Positions 19,599 to 28,799 of a stretch of 64,000 nt of DNA are shown one piece after another. Under the pieces are notes generated by a model. That model was not told where the DNA came from, did not search any database, and was given only the letters and a program-made list of their open reading frames with translations. Source of the stretch: Lactarius indigo (Eukaryota; Basidiomycota; Agaricomycetes; Russulales; Russulaceae); NCBI GenBank assembly GCA_025766275.1, contig JAFKAC010000129.1, forward strand, positions 62,001 to 126,000. Direction: 5' to 3'. Position 1 is the stretch's first letter; every line of letters begins with the position of its first letter. Made by a program: the position numbers and the translations under genes.

Positions 19599-20142
19599 TG
19601 TTGAGACGCGACTGTTAAAGTCACATGTCTCGTGGGATCTGATTGAGTCAGCCCACATACTATATACGGTATCTGTCCCTTATGGACTTATGGACACTCC
19701 GGACTCATACGGACCGCTTTTGTTTATCTTTATTGTTAGATCCATAAATGGTTCTTATTGTTCTTTCTATTGTTAAGATACCGGTATTGTCTGCTTTAGG
19801 CAGCTATTGTTCTCTGCCATCCAATGGCATTTCTCCCTCTGGCGCACAGACCACCTGTATTGTGTTTGGGTCACCAGTGCGCACAGACCATTATTAGCTA
19901 AGCGTCCTGTATAAAAGGACTGCTGTTTTCGCCTTTACACTTCAGAGTTCCTTCTACCTCTGAAGTGTAAGTTCCCTTTCTCTTTACTTCTCTTAGTACC
20001 TTTACTCATAGACGTTGCTTCTCTATAGTAACTTGTCTCCCTAGGTATGCAGTTGTAATAGAGTTCCTTCTACCTCTGAAGTTAACTTGTCTCCCTAGCT
20101 GCCCAAGCTTATTCTCTTGCTTGTTAGTTCTGCGCTTCAACA
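19599..20142 (+). repeat. 5' LTR of the copia element (family F)
   Basis: TGTTGAGACG ... GCGCTTCAACA. TATAAAAGG at 19910-19918. A 23-nt leader block starts 34 nt later (19944-19966), then a GTAAGT...TATAG intron-like stretch (19967-20028), a 16-nt block (20029-20044), a 15-nt linker, and at 20060-20098 the two blocks again, joined without the intron-like stretch. Confidence 0.95.
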
Positions 20143-20154
20143 GGTTATGGGCCC
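20143..20154 (+). other. Copia primer-binding site, likely initiator-tRNA anticodon-stem type
   Basis: GGTTATGGGCCC directly after the LTR is complementary to the anticodon stem-loop of initiator tRNA-Met (GGGCYCAUAACC), not to the tRNA 3' end. Drosophila copia is known to prime with such an internal tRNA-iMet segment. Confidence 0.6.
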
Positions 20155-21147
20155 TGACGCCTAATAACTAACTTGCTTTATCAGATCTACTTGTGTCATC
20201 TTGCTCTCTCAGCCGACCACACATTTTTTGTTGTCACCACACTTTCAGTGAGCATCCTCTATCCTCTTTCGACACACCCTTCTTTCTTGTCCACCATGAC
20301 CCTGGTCATGTGCCATTTTGGCTAGCCTCCTAAGGAGGTTCTCATGAGAGGTTTTACATAACCTCAAATTCCTCTGTGCGCACTACTATATCTTCTATAC
20401 CCGGCTTTCGTCCGGAAGTGCTTTCATAGGCCAATAGGGGAAGACCCTTGCGGCTATAGGCCTCTCTAATGGTTGGGTGATACTCGGTTAATACCTGGGT
20501 CACTTTAAGGGGTGTGAAGGCCTGGTTAATAGTCAAACCCAGAAGTCCTTCCCTCTGATACAACTAGGAGACGCTATTTAGTACTATACATAGTAGCTAT
20601 GACTAGACCTCTGCTAGGAGAAGTATTCGCTCCCTTTGTGCAGGATTCGCTGCATAGCATGTATCACTAGTCTAGTTACTTAGTACCAAGACCCTTAATG
20701 GTCTGTTCTAGAGACTCCACAGACGGAAGATTCAGTTGTTATGGGAGTTGATCCCTATCACTGTCTCTTGAACTCGCTGTTGGCTCCTCTCTAGGGTACT
20801 ACCCTTTACTATAGATCCTTAGTAGCCCCAGCATCAAGGCTGTAAGGCTGAGGGATACAGAGACTTAGTAGTCCTTCGCCGGACCAAAAGCTCCTATTCC
20901 GTCGAAGCCAACAAAGCTGTTGCATGACTATTACCCATAGTAACATTTGGGCTTTGTGGATCTTAGTATAAGGCAGCCATCAGTACAATGATTCCACTAT
21001 CTAATTATCTCCAAGTCGCACATACTTGAGGCATGACACCATACGTGTTATGGAGTATAGCGCTCCTATGGCTGGACATTTATCTTCTCTACCAAGATCT
21101 GAGCTGGTTCTGACTGCTCCTCGGAACCAGATATACAAACATCTCAA
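20155..21147 (+). other. Copia leader between LTR and gag-pol
   Basis: About 1 kb with no convincing ORF (stops in all frames). It is pyrimidine-rich at first, then ordinary; presumably the packaging/untranslated leader. Confidence 0.5.
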
Positions 21148-24100
21148 ATGTCTTTCCATCTCGTCTTCCCTCCGTCCATCACCCTCGCCAAGCTGGATGG
21201 CACCAACTGGCAGACTTGGTCTGCCACCTTTACCTCCCTCATGCTGATGAATGGGTGCAGCAGGCACCTTACACACGGTGCTCCTGCTTCAGTGCCCCAA
21301 CATCCCCCTCTCGCAGCAGGTGCTGTGGGGCCCACTGGCCCTACAGATGAGGGACTCGCCATCCTTGCCCTCTGGGCAAAACAAGAGGAGGTCATCACTG
21401 GCCTCTTATTCTTGTCAGTGACAACGGAGGTCCTATCCGGTATTCACTCCTCCCACATCTTCCCAACAGTCCATGACAAGTTTGTGGAGTTGGAGAACCT
21501 CTATGGTCAGGTTGGCTCTATGGCCACCTTTAATATTTGGGTGGGCTTGGCAAACACCAAGCTTCAGGAAGGTAGCCCCTTCCTGCCTCAGCTCCAAAAA
21601 ATGCTGGACCTGAGGAACACCCTGGTGGAACAAGGGATGCCCGTCTCGGACATGCAAATGTCCTTCATTCTTTTAGACGCGCTCCCCCCATCGTACAGCA
21701 CCATAGCTGGTACCATCCTGGCCTCTGGCCCCCCCTCTAACCTCCAACCTCAGGACCTCATCAACAGGTTCATCAACGAGGAATCTCGTCTCGCTGGTCC
21801 CGTGGCGTCCTACAACAAGGTCGCCCCCGTTAAGAAACCTTCGGCCCCTCACGCTCATGAGGCGCGGCCATCGGGCAGCTCTGTGTCTTCGGACATAATC
21901 TGCCATTACTGCAAAAAGCCTGGCCATAAAAAGCCAGAATGTTACAAACTCAAACGGGACCAGGAGAATGCCAAGAAGGGGAAGGCAGGACAGCGGGCAA
22001 AAGCCGCCCAGAATACCACAGTAGAGGTGCCGGACTCACTTCCGGCAAACAGGTTAAATAGCATACCTGTACCAAAGAGCCGACTATTTACCATAGTCAA
22101 CGGCTCTGGCAAAATAGAGGAGGTACATGAAGTACCTCAGGTTTCCCTTTACACGATGGGTACACACAGTACCCAGATTGCATCAAAATGGATGATGGAC
22201 AGTGGGGTGTCAGCACACTTTACCCCTCACATAGAAGACTACGACACCTACACCCCTCACAAAGGTGTTGAAGTACTTCTAGGAGATAACTCCTTGCTAA
22301 GGAGTGTTGGTACTGGAACGGTAACAATCCATACCAACTTTGGGTATGACCTAAAAATCTCCAATGTGCTGCACCTACCTAATACGCATTCGCGTATACT
22401 GTCCACCCCTGCCTTAACAGCCAAGGGGGCCATAGTAAGTTTTGATGCCACTACCTTTGCCATAAGGTATGATGGGAAAACTATTGCGGAAGGACACAAG
22501 GCTTCAGGCCTATATTGGCTTGATGGGCACCATAAAGTAAATGCCCAAGCAACTGCATCTGCTAGCCTTGATGTCTGGCATCAGCGCATGGGACATATGT
22601 CCAAAGAAGCGCTCCAAAGATATGCTCCGAAGTCCGTAAAAGGACTTAACATAGATGAATCCCCTGAGGAAGAAGGTCCCTGTCATGGGTGTGAACTTGG
22701 CAAGTCCACCCGCAAACCTTTTCCTCCCTCCCAGAAGCGTGCACAAGAATCCCTTGAACTTGTGCACAGTGACCTTGTTGGCCCACTACAGAGTAACTCT
22801 ATCCAGGGCAACAAATACTTTGCCACCTTCATAGATGACTTCTCAAAAGCAGCAGTTGTCATCCCTATGAAGTCCAAAGACGAGTTTACGGGTGCCTTCC
22901 TACACTACAAGGCATGGGCTGAAAAACAACAAAATAAGCCCATTAAAACCCTGCACTCAGATCGTGGTGGCGAGTATGTCAACAATGTCCTTAAAGACAT
23001 TCTTCTGGAGGAAGGGATTGAGCATATGCTTACGATGCCTTATTCCCCACAACAGAACGGGAGAGCCGAGCGGTTTAACCGCACTATCATGGAAAAAGGC
23101 ACCAGCATGCTCCACCATGCAGGCCTTAGCCTTGGCTTTTGGGAACAAGCAGTTCAAACTGCAGTGCACATCTATAATCGCACTCCCACCCGTTCTAATG
23201 AGTGGAAAACTCCGCTGGAGCTCTGGGATGGTACAGTCCCAGATGTCTCTTACTTTAGAGTATTTGGCTGCAAAGCCTACTATCATGTACCAGAACACAA
23301 CCGGCGTAAATTAGATCCTAAATCAAAGGAAGCCGTGTTTGTGGGCTATGAACCCAATTCAAAGGGTTACAAACTCTGGGATAGACATAGCCGGTGCTTC
23401 GTTTCTTCACGAGATGTTACATTTGACGAAGCTACCTTCCCATCCCTGAGTGACCTGACTAGTCACTCCAACCAACCAATCACTTCTCCCGTGTCCGGCG
23501 AACCTGCTAAAGGGGCTGCTGTTGCCGGTGAGATATTCTTTGTAGTGCCTAGTCAGCCTACGCCAGCTGTTGCCCCTGCGGCACCTCAGACACCAGTCTT
23601 TGTCTTACCACCTGTCCAGGTGCCCGCAGTACCAATACAACAGCCTAGCACACCCCCCAACACTTCTCCAAACCCCGCAGACCAGACAATATATCACACT
23701 CCTCCGTCCCAAGCACCTGCTCCCACCACCCCAAGGCGCCCTCGCACTCGCTCGCAAGGGAGACCGCCTGTAGTAACTGCCCCAATCCCTGCCCCTAACT
23801 TCAATAGGGACATCTCTCCTCCTAGGGAAACACCTAGATCTCCGAGGAATGGGCTAGTTACTTCACCCCCTCGCCCAAGGCGTGGGACCAGGGTACGATT
23901 CACAAATCCTCGCTACTACACAGAGGAGAACGATGAATTTGTGCCTGGGAGTAGCAGATTGGGTGTAATGGACTTGCTAAACGCTGCCGAGGTTCCTGGC
24001 TACAAGGACCCGCAGACATTTAAGCAGGCTATGGAGTCTGACCAAGCTGTCGATTGGCTTGAAGCGTGCCAGTATGAACTGGACGCTCTCGACAAGCTTG

Positions 24101-25551
24101 ATGTCTGGAGGCTTGAACCCCTTCCTGAAGGAAGGAAGGTGGTTAAGTGTAAATGGGTGTTTAAGAAGAAAGCAGATGGACGCTTTCGTGCTAGGCTAGT
24201 GGCAAAAGGGTTCACCCAACTAGAGGGGGTGGACTTTGACGAAACTTTCTCCCCAGTTGCCCGCTTTGAGTCCTTGCGACTCCTTCTCGCGTTGGCTACG
24301 CTTGAAGACTGGCATATTCACCAGATGGATGTCAAATCGGCATTCCTTCATGGGGAACTGGAGGAAGAAATTTACATGGAGCAACCAGTCGGTTTCGTCA
24401 CAGCTGGCTCCGAGCACCTTGTGTGCCGGCTACAGAAGGCCCTCTATGGCCTGAAACAAGCTTCCCGCGCATGGAATGTGCAGTTCCATGGGGTCTTAGT
24501 CGACCTAGGCTTCACGCGGACATACTCTGATGCAGGAGTATACGTGTATCATCTTCAAGAGGGGGGTGATACACTTTTCGTGATCTTATATGTAGATGAC
24601 ATCACTATACTTGGAAGTTCCTTATCAAAGATCAAAGATCTGAAGGACTCTCTATCTAGTCGATATGAGATGACCGATCTGGGAGAGATCCAGTCCTATC
24701 TTGGTGTTAACATCACCAGAGATCGTGCTAATCGCACCATGGAGATCAACCAGTCAGACTACATCCGCGATGTGGTGGAACGCTTTGGAATGTCTGATTC
24801 CAATCCAGTATACACCCCTCTTCCCTCTGGCGCCGAGGCACACTTGATCAAGTACACAGATCAGGCCTCTACTTCTGAAATTAAGAAGTATCAACAGATT
24901 ATTGGGTCTCTGCTATATGCGCAGATTGGAAGCAGACCTGATATTTCCTTCGCTGTTGCGCGCCTTAGCCAATTTGCTTCCAACCCCTCACCTCAGCATT
25001 TACGCCTAGCCAAGTATGTCCTAGCTTATCTAAATAGCACCAAGGACTACTCGTTACGCTATGCTGGAGGGAATAGCAATGGTGGTGAAGGCCTTCATGG
25101 CTACTGCGACGCTTCCTGGGGAGATCAGGAAGAAAAGCACTCCACTTCAGGTTTTGTCTACCTGCTTGCAAATGGAGCCATCTCTTGGTGTACCAGAAAG
25201 CAAAAGACAATTGCACAGTCTACCACTGAGGCAGAATACATGAGCCTCTCAGACGCCTCCAACCAGGCTCAGTGGTATGCCACCTTCCTTGGAGAACTGG
25301 GGTATGAGGTATCCTCCCCCATTCCTCTGCACTGTGACAATAAGGGTGCTGTGGACTTAGCTCTCAATCCTGTCACTGGGAGACGTTCCAAACACATCCT
25401 GATCAAACACCATGTAGTCAGGGAATACGTAGAAAACAAGGTCATACACCTAATACGTACACCCACAGGGGAAATGGTTGCAGATGGACTCACTAAGTCA
25501 CTGCCCAGAGAACCCTTTGAAAAAATGGTTGCTGATCTAGGAATGGTGTAA
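21148..25551 (+). CDS. Copia Gag-Pol polyprotein (intact)
   Basis: ATG at 21148, TAA at 25549; 1467 residues, normal for a single-ORF Ty1/copia element. Order: Gag (KLDGTNWQTW near the start) with knuckle CHYCKKPGHKKPEC at about residue 252; protease WMMDSGVSAHF near 351; integrase HHCC region (WHQRMGH ... CHGCELGKS), then D in HSDLVGPL, D in HSDRGGEY and E in NGRAERFNR (about 540-640); a Pro-rich spacer; RT from KCKWVFKKKADG, with LYVDDITIL near 1147; RNase H with GYCDASWGD, STTEAEYMSL and HCDNKGA. The protease-integrase-RT order defines Ty1/copia. All catalytic residues are present and no frameshift is seen, so it could encode an active element. Confidence 0.96.
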   Translation: MSFHLVFPPSITLAKLDGTNWQTWSATFTSLMLMNGCSRHLTHGAPASVPQHPPLAAGAVGPTGPTDEGLAILALWAKQEEVITGLLFLSVTTEVLSGIHSSHIFPTVHDKFVELENLYGQVGSMATFNIWVGLANTKLQEGSPFLPQLQKMLDLRNTLVEQGMPVSDMQMSFILLDALPPSYSTIAGTILASGPPSNLQPQDLINRFINEESRLAGPVASYNKVAPVKKPSAPHAHEARPSGSSVSSDIICHYCKKPGHKKPECYKLKRDQENAKKGKAGQRAKAAQNTTVEVPDSLPANRLNSIPVPKSRLFTIVNGSGKIEEVHEVPQVSLYTMGTHSTQIASKWMMDSGVSAHFTPHIEDYDTYTPHKGVEVLLGDNSLLRSVGTGTVTIHTNFGYDLKISNVLHLPNTHSRILSTPALTAKGAIVSFDATTFAIRYDGKTIAEGHKASGLYWLDGHHKVNAQATASASLDVWHQRMGHMSKEALQRYAPKSVKGLNIDESPEEEGPCHGCELGKSTRKPFPPSQKRAQESLELVHSDLVGPLQSNSIQGNKYFATFIDDFSKAAVVIPMKSKDEFTGAFLHYKAWAEKQQNKPIKTLHSDRGGEYVNNVLKDILLEEGIEHMLTMPYSPQQNGRAERFNRTIMEKGTSMLHHAGLSLGFWEQAVQTAVHIYNRTPTRSNEWKTPLELWDGTVPDVSYFRVFGCKAYYHVPEHNRRKLDPKSKEAVFVGYEPNSKGYKLWDRHSRCFVSSRDVTFDEATFPSLSDLTSHSNQPITSPVSGEPAKGAAVAGEIFFVVPSQPTPAVAPAAPQTPVFVLPPVQVPAVPIQQPSTPPNTSPNPADQTIYHTPPSQAPAPTTPRRPRTRSQGRPPVVTAPIPAPNFNRDISPPRETPRSPRNGLVTSPPRPRRGTRVRFTNPRYYTEENDEFVPGSSRLGVMDLLNAAEVPGYKDPQTFKQAMESDQAVDWLEACQYELDALDKLDVWRLEPLPEGRKVVKCKWVFKKKADGRFRARLVAKGFTQLEGVDFDETFSPVARFESLRLLLALATLEDWHIHQMDVKSAFLHGELEEEIYMEQPVGFVTAGSEHLVCRLQKALYGLKQASRAWNVQFHGVLVDLGFTRTYSDAGVYVYHLQEGGDTLFVILYVDDITILGSSLSKIKDLKDSLSSRYEMTDLGEIQSYLGVNITRDRANRTMEINQSDYIRDVVERFGMSDSNPVYTPLPSGAEAHLIKYTDQASTSEIKKYQQIIGSLLYAQIGSRPDISFAVARLSQFASNPSPQHLRLAKYVLAYLNSTKDYSLRYAGGNSNGGEGLHGYCDASWGDQEEKHSTSGFVYLLANGAISWCTRKQKTIAQSTTEAEYMSLSDASNQAQWYATFLGELGYEVSSPIPLHCDNKGAVDLALNPVTGRRSKHILIKHHVVREYVENKVIHLIRTPTGEMVADGLTKSLPREPFEKMVADLGMV

Positions 25552-25900
25552 GACGGGTTCTAGGACGTCGAATTGTTGTGTATACTTGCAACAGACCTCC
25601 TAGTTTAATAGCTAAGAAAAACCCTTCTTAGAGAACTGAAGAAGTTGGACCTGTTCCATCTTATCTCCCAGCTCACGGCTCTTCAAAAAGTAGTTCTCTG
25701 AACTACATTATCCTCATAGAGCAGTGCATGAAGACCTCCAAAAAGTTGTCCTTTATCAGGACTTCTGCATACATAGATTCTTTCTAACCAGAGAATCGAA
25801 ACATTTCTCATAAAGAACAGTAAAGCAGTGAAGTGTCCTGCCAAGGCACTTCCACTCAATGCTTGTACCACTTTTGTGGACTGTCTCTATCATGGAGGGA
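25552..25900 (+). other. Copia 3' untranslated region with polypurine tract
   Basis: No ORF. It ends in CATGGAGGGA (25891-25900), the plus-strand primer site directly before the 3' LTR. Confidence 0.6.
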
Positions 25901-26444
25901 TGTTGAGACGCGACTGTTAAAGTCACATGTCTCGTGGGATCTGATTGAGTCAGCCCACATACTATATACGGTATCTGTCCCTTATGGACTTATGGACACT
26001 CCGGACTCATACGGACCGCTTTTGTTTATCTTTATTGTTAGATCCATAAATGGTTCTTATTGTTCTTTCTATTGTTAAGATACCGGTATTGTCTGCTTTA
26101 GGCAGCTATTGTTCTCTGCCATCCAATGGCATTTCTCCCTCTGGCGCACAGACCACCTGTATTGTGTTTGGGTCACCAGTGCGCACAGACCATTATTAGC
26201 TAAGCGTCCTGTATAAAAGGACTGCTGTTTTCGCCTTTACACTTCAGAGTTCCTTCTACCTCTGAAGTGTAAGTTCCCTTTCTCTTTACTTCTCTTAGTA
26301 CCTTTACTCATAGACGTTGCTTCTCTATAGTAACTTGTCTCCCTAGGTATGCAGTTGTAATAGAGTTCCTTCTACCTCTGAAGTTAACTTGTCTCCCTAG
26401 CTGCCCAAGCTTATTCTCTTGCTTGTTAGTTCTGCGCTTCAACA
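25901..26444 (+). repeat. 3' LTR of the copia element
   Basis: Same 544-bp sequence as the 5' LTR as far as I can read, including the leader duplication (26246-26400). Confidence 0.95.
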
Positions 26445-27940
26445 GTAGACTTCTGGGGACAGTTGCGGGAAATATGCCCCTGGCCTCGACAGCGGAAGCA
26501 TCTTCCTTCTTTTTGCAGCTGCAGCTTTTCGGTGTCTGTTAGAGCGGCTCTAGCTCTTGTGCGGCTAACATCCATCGCATTGGGATCTCGGTTCTTGTTT
26601 AATGCCGATAACCACTGGTCACGGGATGCTCCCCCTCATTTATTGTTTCCTCCTTTTGTGAGTTTATCTTTTAGAAGGAGGTATTCGGCTTGTTGCAGTG
26701 TTACGGCTGCTTTCCAGTCATCCCATGTGATTGGATGATGGAACTTGATTGCGTTTACAACGAGGGCGTTAGGGAGTCCCTTCTGGAAAATTTCCAATGT
26801 GGTAGCTTCATCTTTGTTGTATCATGCCTTGTTGGCGAGATTCAAGAATTTTGCGATATATGTATCAATGTCTTCTTTTTCCATCCTTAGAGTTTGGATG
26901 GAGTGTCGGGCCTTCTGTTGTTGCGTGGTATTGGTGTAGGCCTGAATGAATCGTGCTTCAATAGTGTCCCAAAGGTTTTCTTCGTTTAGGGCCACTCCTG
27001 CTACTAGTTGGGCAACAAGCCACTGAATTTGTTCCTCGACCCAGTCGTCCACGAGGGGGCCTCTGATGTAGGAGAGGAGGGTCATTGCGCGGGAGTACGG
27101 GACCACCAGTTGTTGCACGGTGGGGTTCATTCCTCGATAGAGGGAGAAGGCGTTGAGAAACGCCCGACTTGATTCCCAATCTCCTGCAAACTCCGGCGGG
27201 GCGTTCCCTCCGAGTCTTCCGTTGAGGAGGCCTGGGGCTGCTCCTCCTGCAGCTGCGCCTCCACCTCCAGGCGCACCGCCTCCGCCTCCAGGCGCACCGC
27301 CTCCACCTCCAGGTGCACCGCCTCCACCTCCAGGCGCACCGCCTCCACCTCCAGGCGCACCGCCTCCATGATGGCTTCCTGGGCCTCCTGGAGGGCCACT
27401 TCCGCCTGCCGGTGCACTTCCTCCCACAGGATGTCCTCCACTACTTGGAGCAGCCGTAGAGGAGGATGTTCCTCCACTGGGTTGGCCGCTTCCTGATTGG
27501 GTGAGGGTGGTTGCGAGTTGGGATTGGGTGGTGGACATGTCGGCATATGACGCGAAGTCGACTGTTCTGGTGATAGTAGGTGTGAGAGTGGGATCTGGGT
27601 TTTCGCTATCTGAGTCGGGTTCTGCGACGTCAGAGTCGATGTCAATGCCTTGTATCCGGGTTTTCCCTGGTCCGAGCCCAAGGGATGCGGGTACTGGTTT
27701 GATTGAGTACCAAGAGTTCTTTTTGTCCGAATAGGCGACGTAGGCCCAGACGTGTTGATCTTCGATATATTTGATGGGTTCGTAGGTGTTTTTGTCAGGG
27801 TCAAAGACGTAGTAGCCTGTGTCGTGAGGAGTGTTCCTCCAAGTGGCCGTTCCTTTGATCGAGGATTGGAGGTCGTTGTCGGTGTGTCGTTCCAGGTATT
27901 CCTGGACAAACTTGGTTCGGCTTCGGCTGGTGAGAGCCAC
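26445..27940 (-). pseudogene. Gypsy B Gag, main part
   Basis: The frame starts at GTG 27940-27938, 22 nt after the LTR; no ATG is available near it. A conserved N-terminal domain (TATWRNTPHDTGYYVF ... WAYVAY ... SWYSI) is followed by an acidic linker, a Gly-Ala-Pro tract from five 21-bp repeats (about 27262-27372), a capsid-like region (FAGDWESSRAFLNAF ... LLSYIRGPLVDDW) and knuckle CFRCRGQGHISRNC near 26460-26505. TGA codons at 26824-26822 and 26638-26636 break it, both at likely CGA Arg codons. The copia element cuts off the last 70 codons. Confidence 0.8.
27262..27372 (-). repeat. 21-bp tandem repeat within gypsy B gag
   Basis: About five copies of a 21-bp unit encoding APGGGGG. Copies differ at one or two bases. 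Confidence 0.8.
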
Positions 27941-27961
27941 GGTGTAAGAGACTAGACTTAA

Positions 27962-28536
27962 TGTAACGCCACTACAGGGGCGTTGTGTACGACCTGTACA
28001 GAGTCAGTCGAATCGTGGTAGCGCAAACTCTAAGGCTTGGCTTCAGCGAGATGGTGCACAAGGATCACAAGGACGATGGTCACTTGGATCGTAGAGGGAA
28101 GGCCAAGACTCAAAGGTCTGGCAAAGGCAAAGGGGTTCGTGAGACTTGTGAAAGCACAGAGGCGTTCGAGTGTAGTATTTACACAAGAAGTCTAGTCTAC
28201 CGTACAAGCTAGATAGGACTAGGTTTAAATAGATAATAGTCCGTATGGCGACTACAAACAGATGGCGCCATCGTTAGTCTCGGAACAAAGGATGGGACAT
28301 AAAGGGAACAAAGGGGCGTCATACTGGGAGTAAAGGGGAATCACGCGGGGTCGCGTGTGATTGGGAACACGACGGGTACTAGCACATGTTGAACTTTATC
28401 AGAGGGAAACATCGATAAGTAAGACGCACGATAGGAACCGGATAATCGTAAGGTCCGCGTAGTCGTACAGGGCTCGTATAGTGTGGGAAGGGGAATAGTG
28501 ATATGCGAAAGAACGAGTCCAAGGAAAATCGTAACA
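27962..28536 (-). repeat. 5' LTR of gypsy B
   Basis: 575 bp, same length as the partner at 13758, with a handful of transitions between them. Followed on the minus strand by TTAAGTCTAG and then the gag frame. Confidence 0.88.
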
Positions 28537-28799
28537 CATCCCTTGTACAGTGTCACTACCAGAAAGTGTATAAGTAGAGTACCATGTACGCTCCTGGTCC
28601 ACATCAGTTCTCACTGCTTGTGTGCCAGGTAAGCTTTCTGCCCTTCAATGTATAACATCAGTTCTCACTGCTTGTGTGCCAGACACTCTTGCTTTACCTT
28701 GTCAAGACTTCCCTGTTGCTGTTTCCAGCCACCCAGCCTATCTCACCACAGAACACTTTGTCACTCTGTGAGTATGCTATCTATGTGTGCTGTTCATCA
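28537..28799 (+). repeat. LTR family A, copy A2, right part
   Basis: Resumes with the duplicated CATCC and the sequence expected after 13757 (CTTGTACAGTGTCAC), then TATA box, duplicated leader (28601-28628 and 28655-28682, both with the private variant CTGCTTG) and the CTGTTCATCA end. Confidence 0.85.

Larger units (their letters stand above)
19599..26444 (+). mobile_element. Complete Ty1/copia retrotransposon
   Basis: Two 544-bp LTRs (19599-20142, 25901-26444) that look identical on reading, perfect TSD GTAGA (19594-19598, 26445-26449), a primer-binding site, one intact 1467-codon gag-pol ORF and a purine tract (CATGGAGGGA) at the 3' LTR. Inserted in the opposite orientation into gypsy B gag. 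Identical LTRs and an intact ORF point to a recent insertion; a solo LTR of a related variant lies at 36406-36949. Confidence 0.97.
13758..28536 (-). mobile_element. Gypsy B: complete chromodomain Ty3/gypsy element with a nested copia
   Basis: Two 575-bp LTRs (13758-14332 and 27962-28536) flank, on the minus strand, gag, protease, RT/RNase H/integrase/chromodomain and a downstream ORF3. A perfect 5-bp duplication CATCC (13753-13757 and 28537-28541) lies in a family A LTR. By eye the two LTRs differ at about eight positions, mostly transitions, so it is older than the copia inside its gag. Three in-frame TGA codons break gag and the protease-RT junction; ORF3 is open. Confidence 0.92.

Noticed and set aside
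13391..28799. LTR A2 as a clean solo insertion
   Set aside because: Outer flanks TGAGG and GAGCC differ and neighbouring sequences are unrelated, so recombination must have replaced one side.
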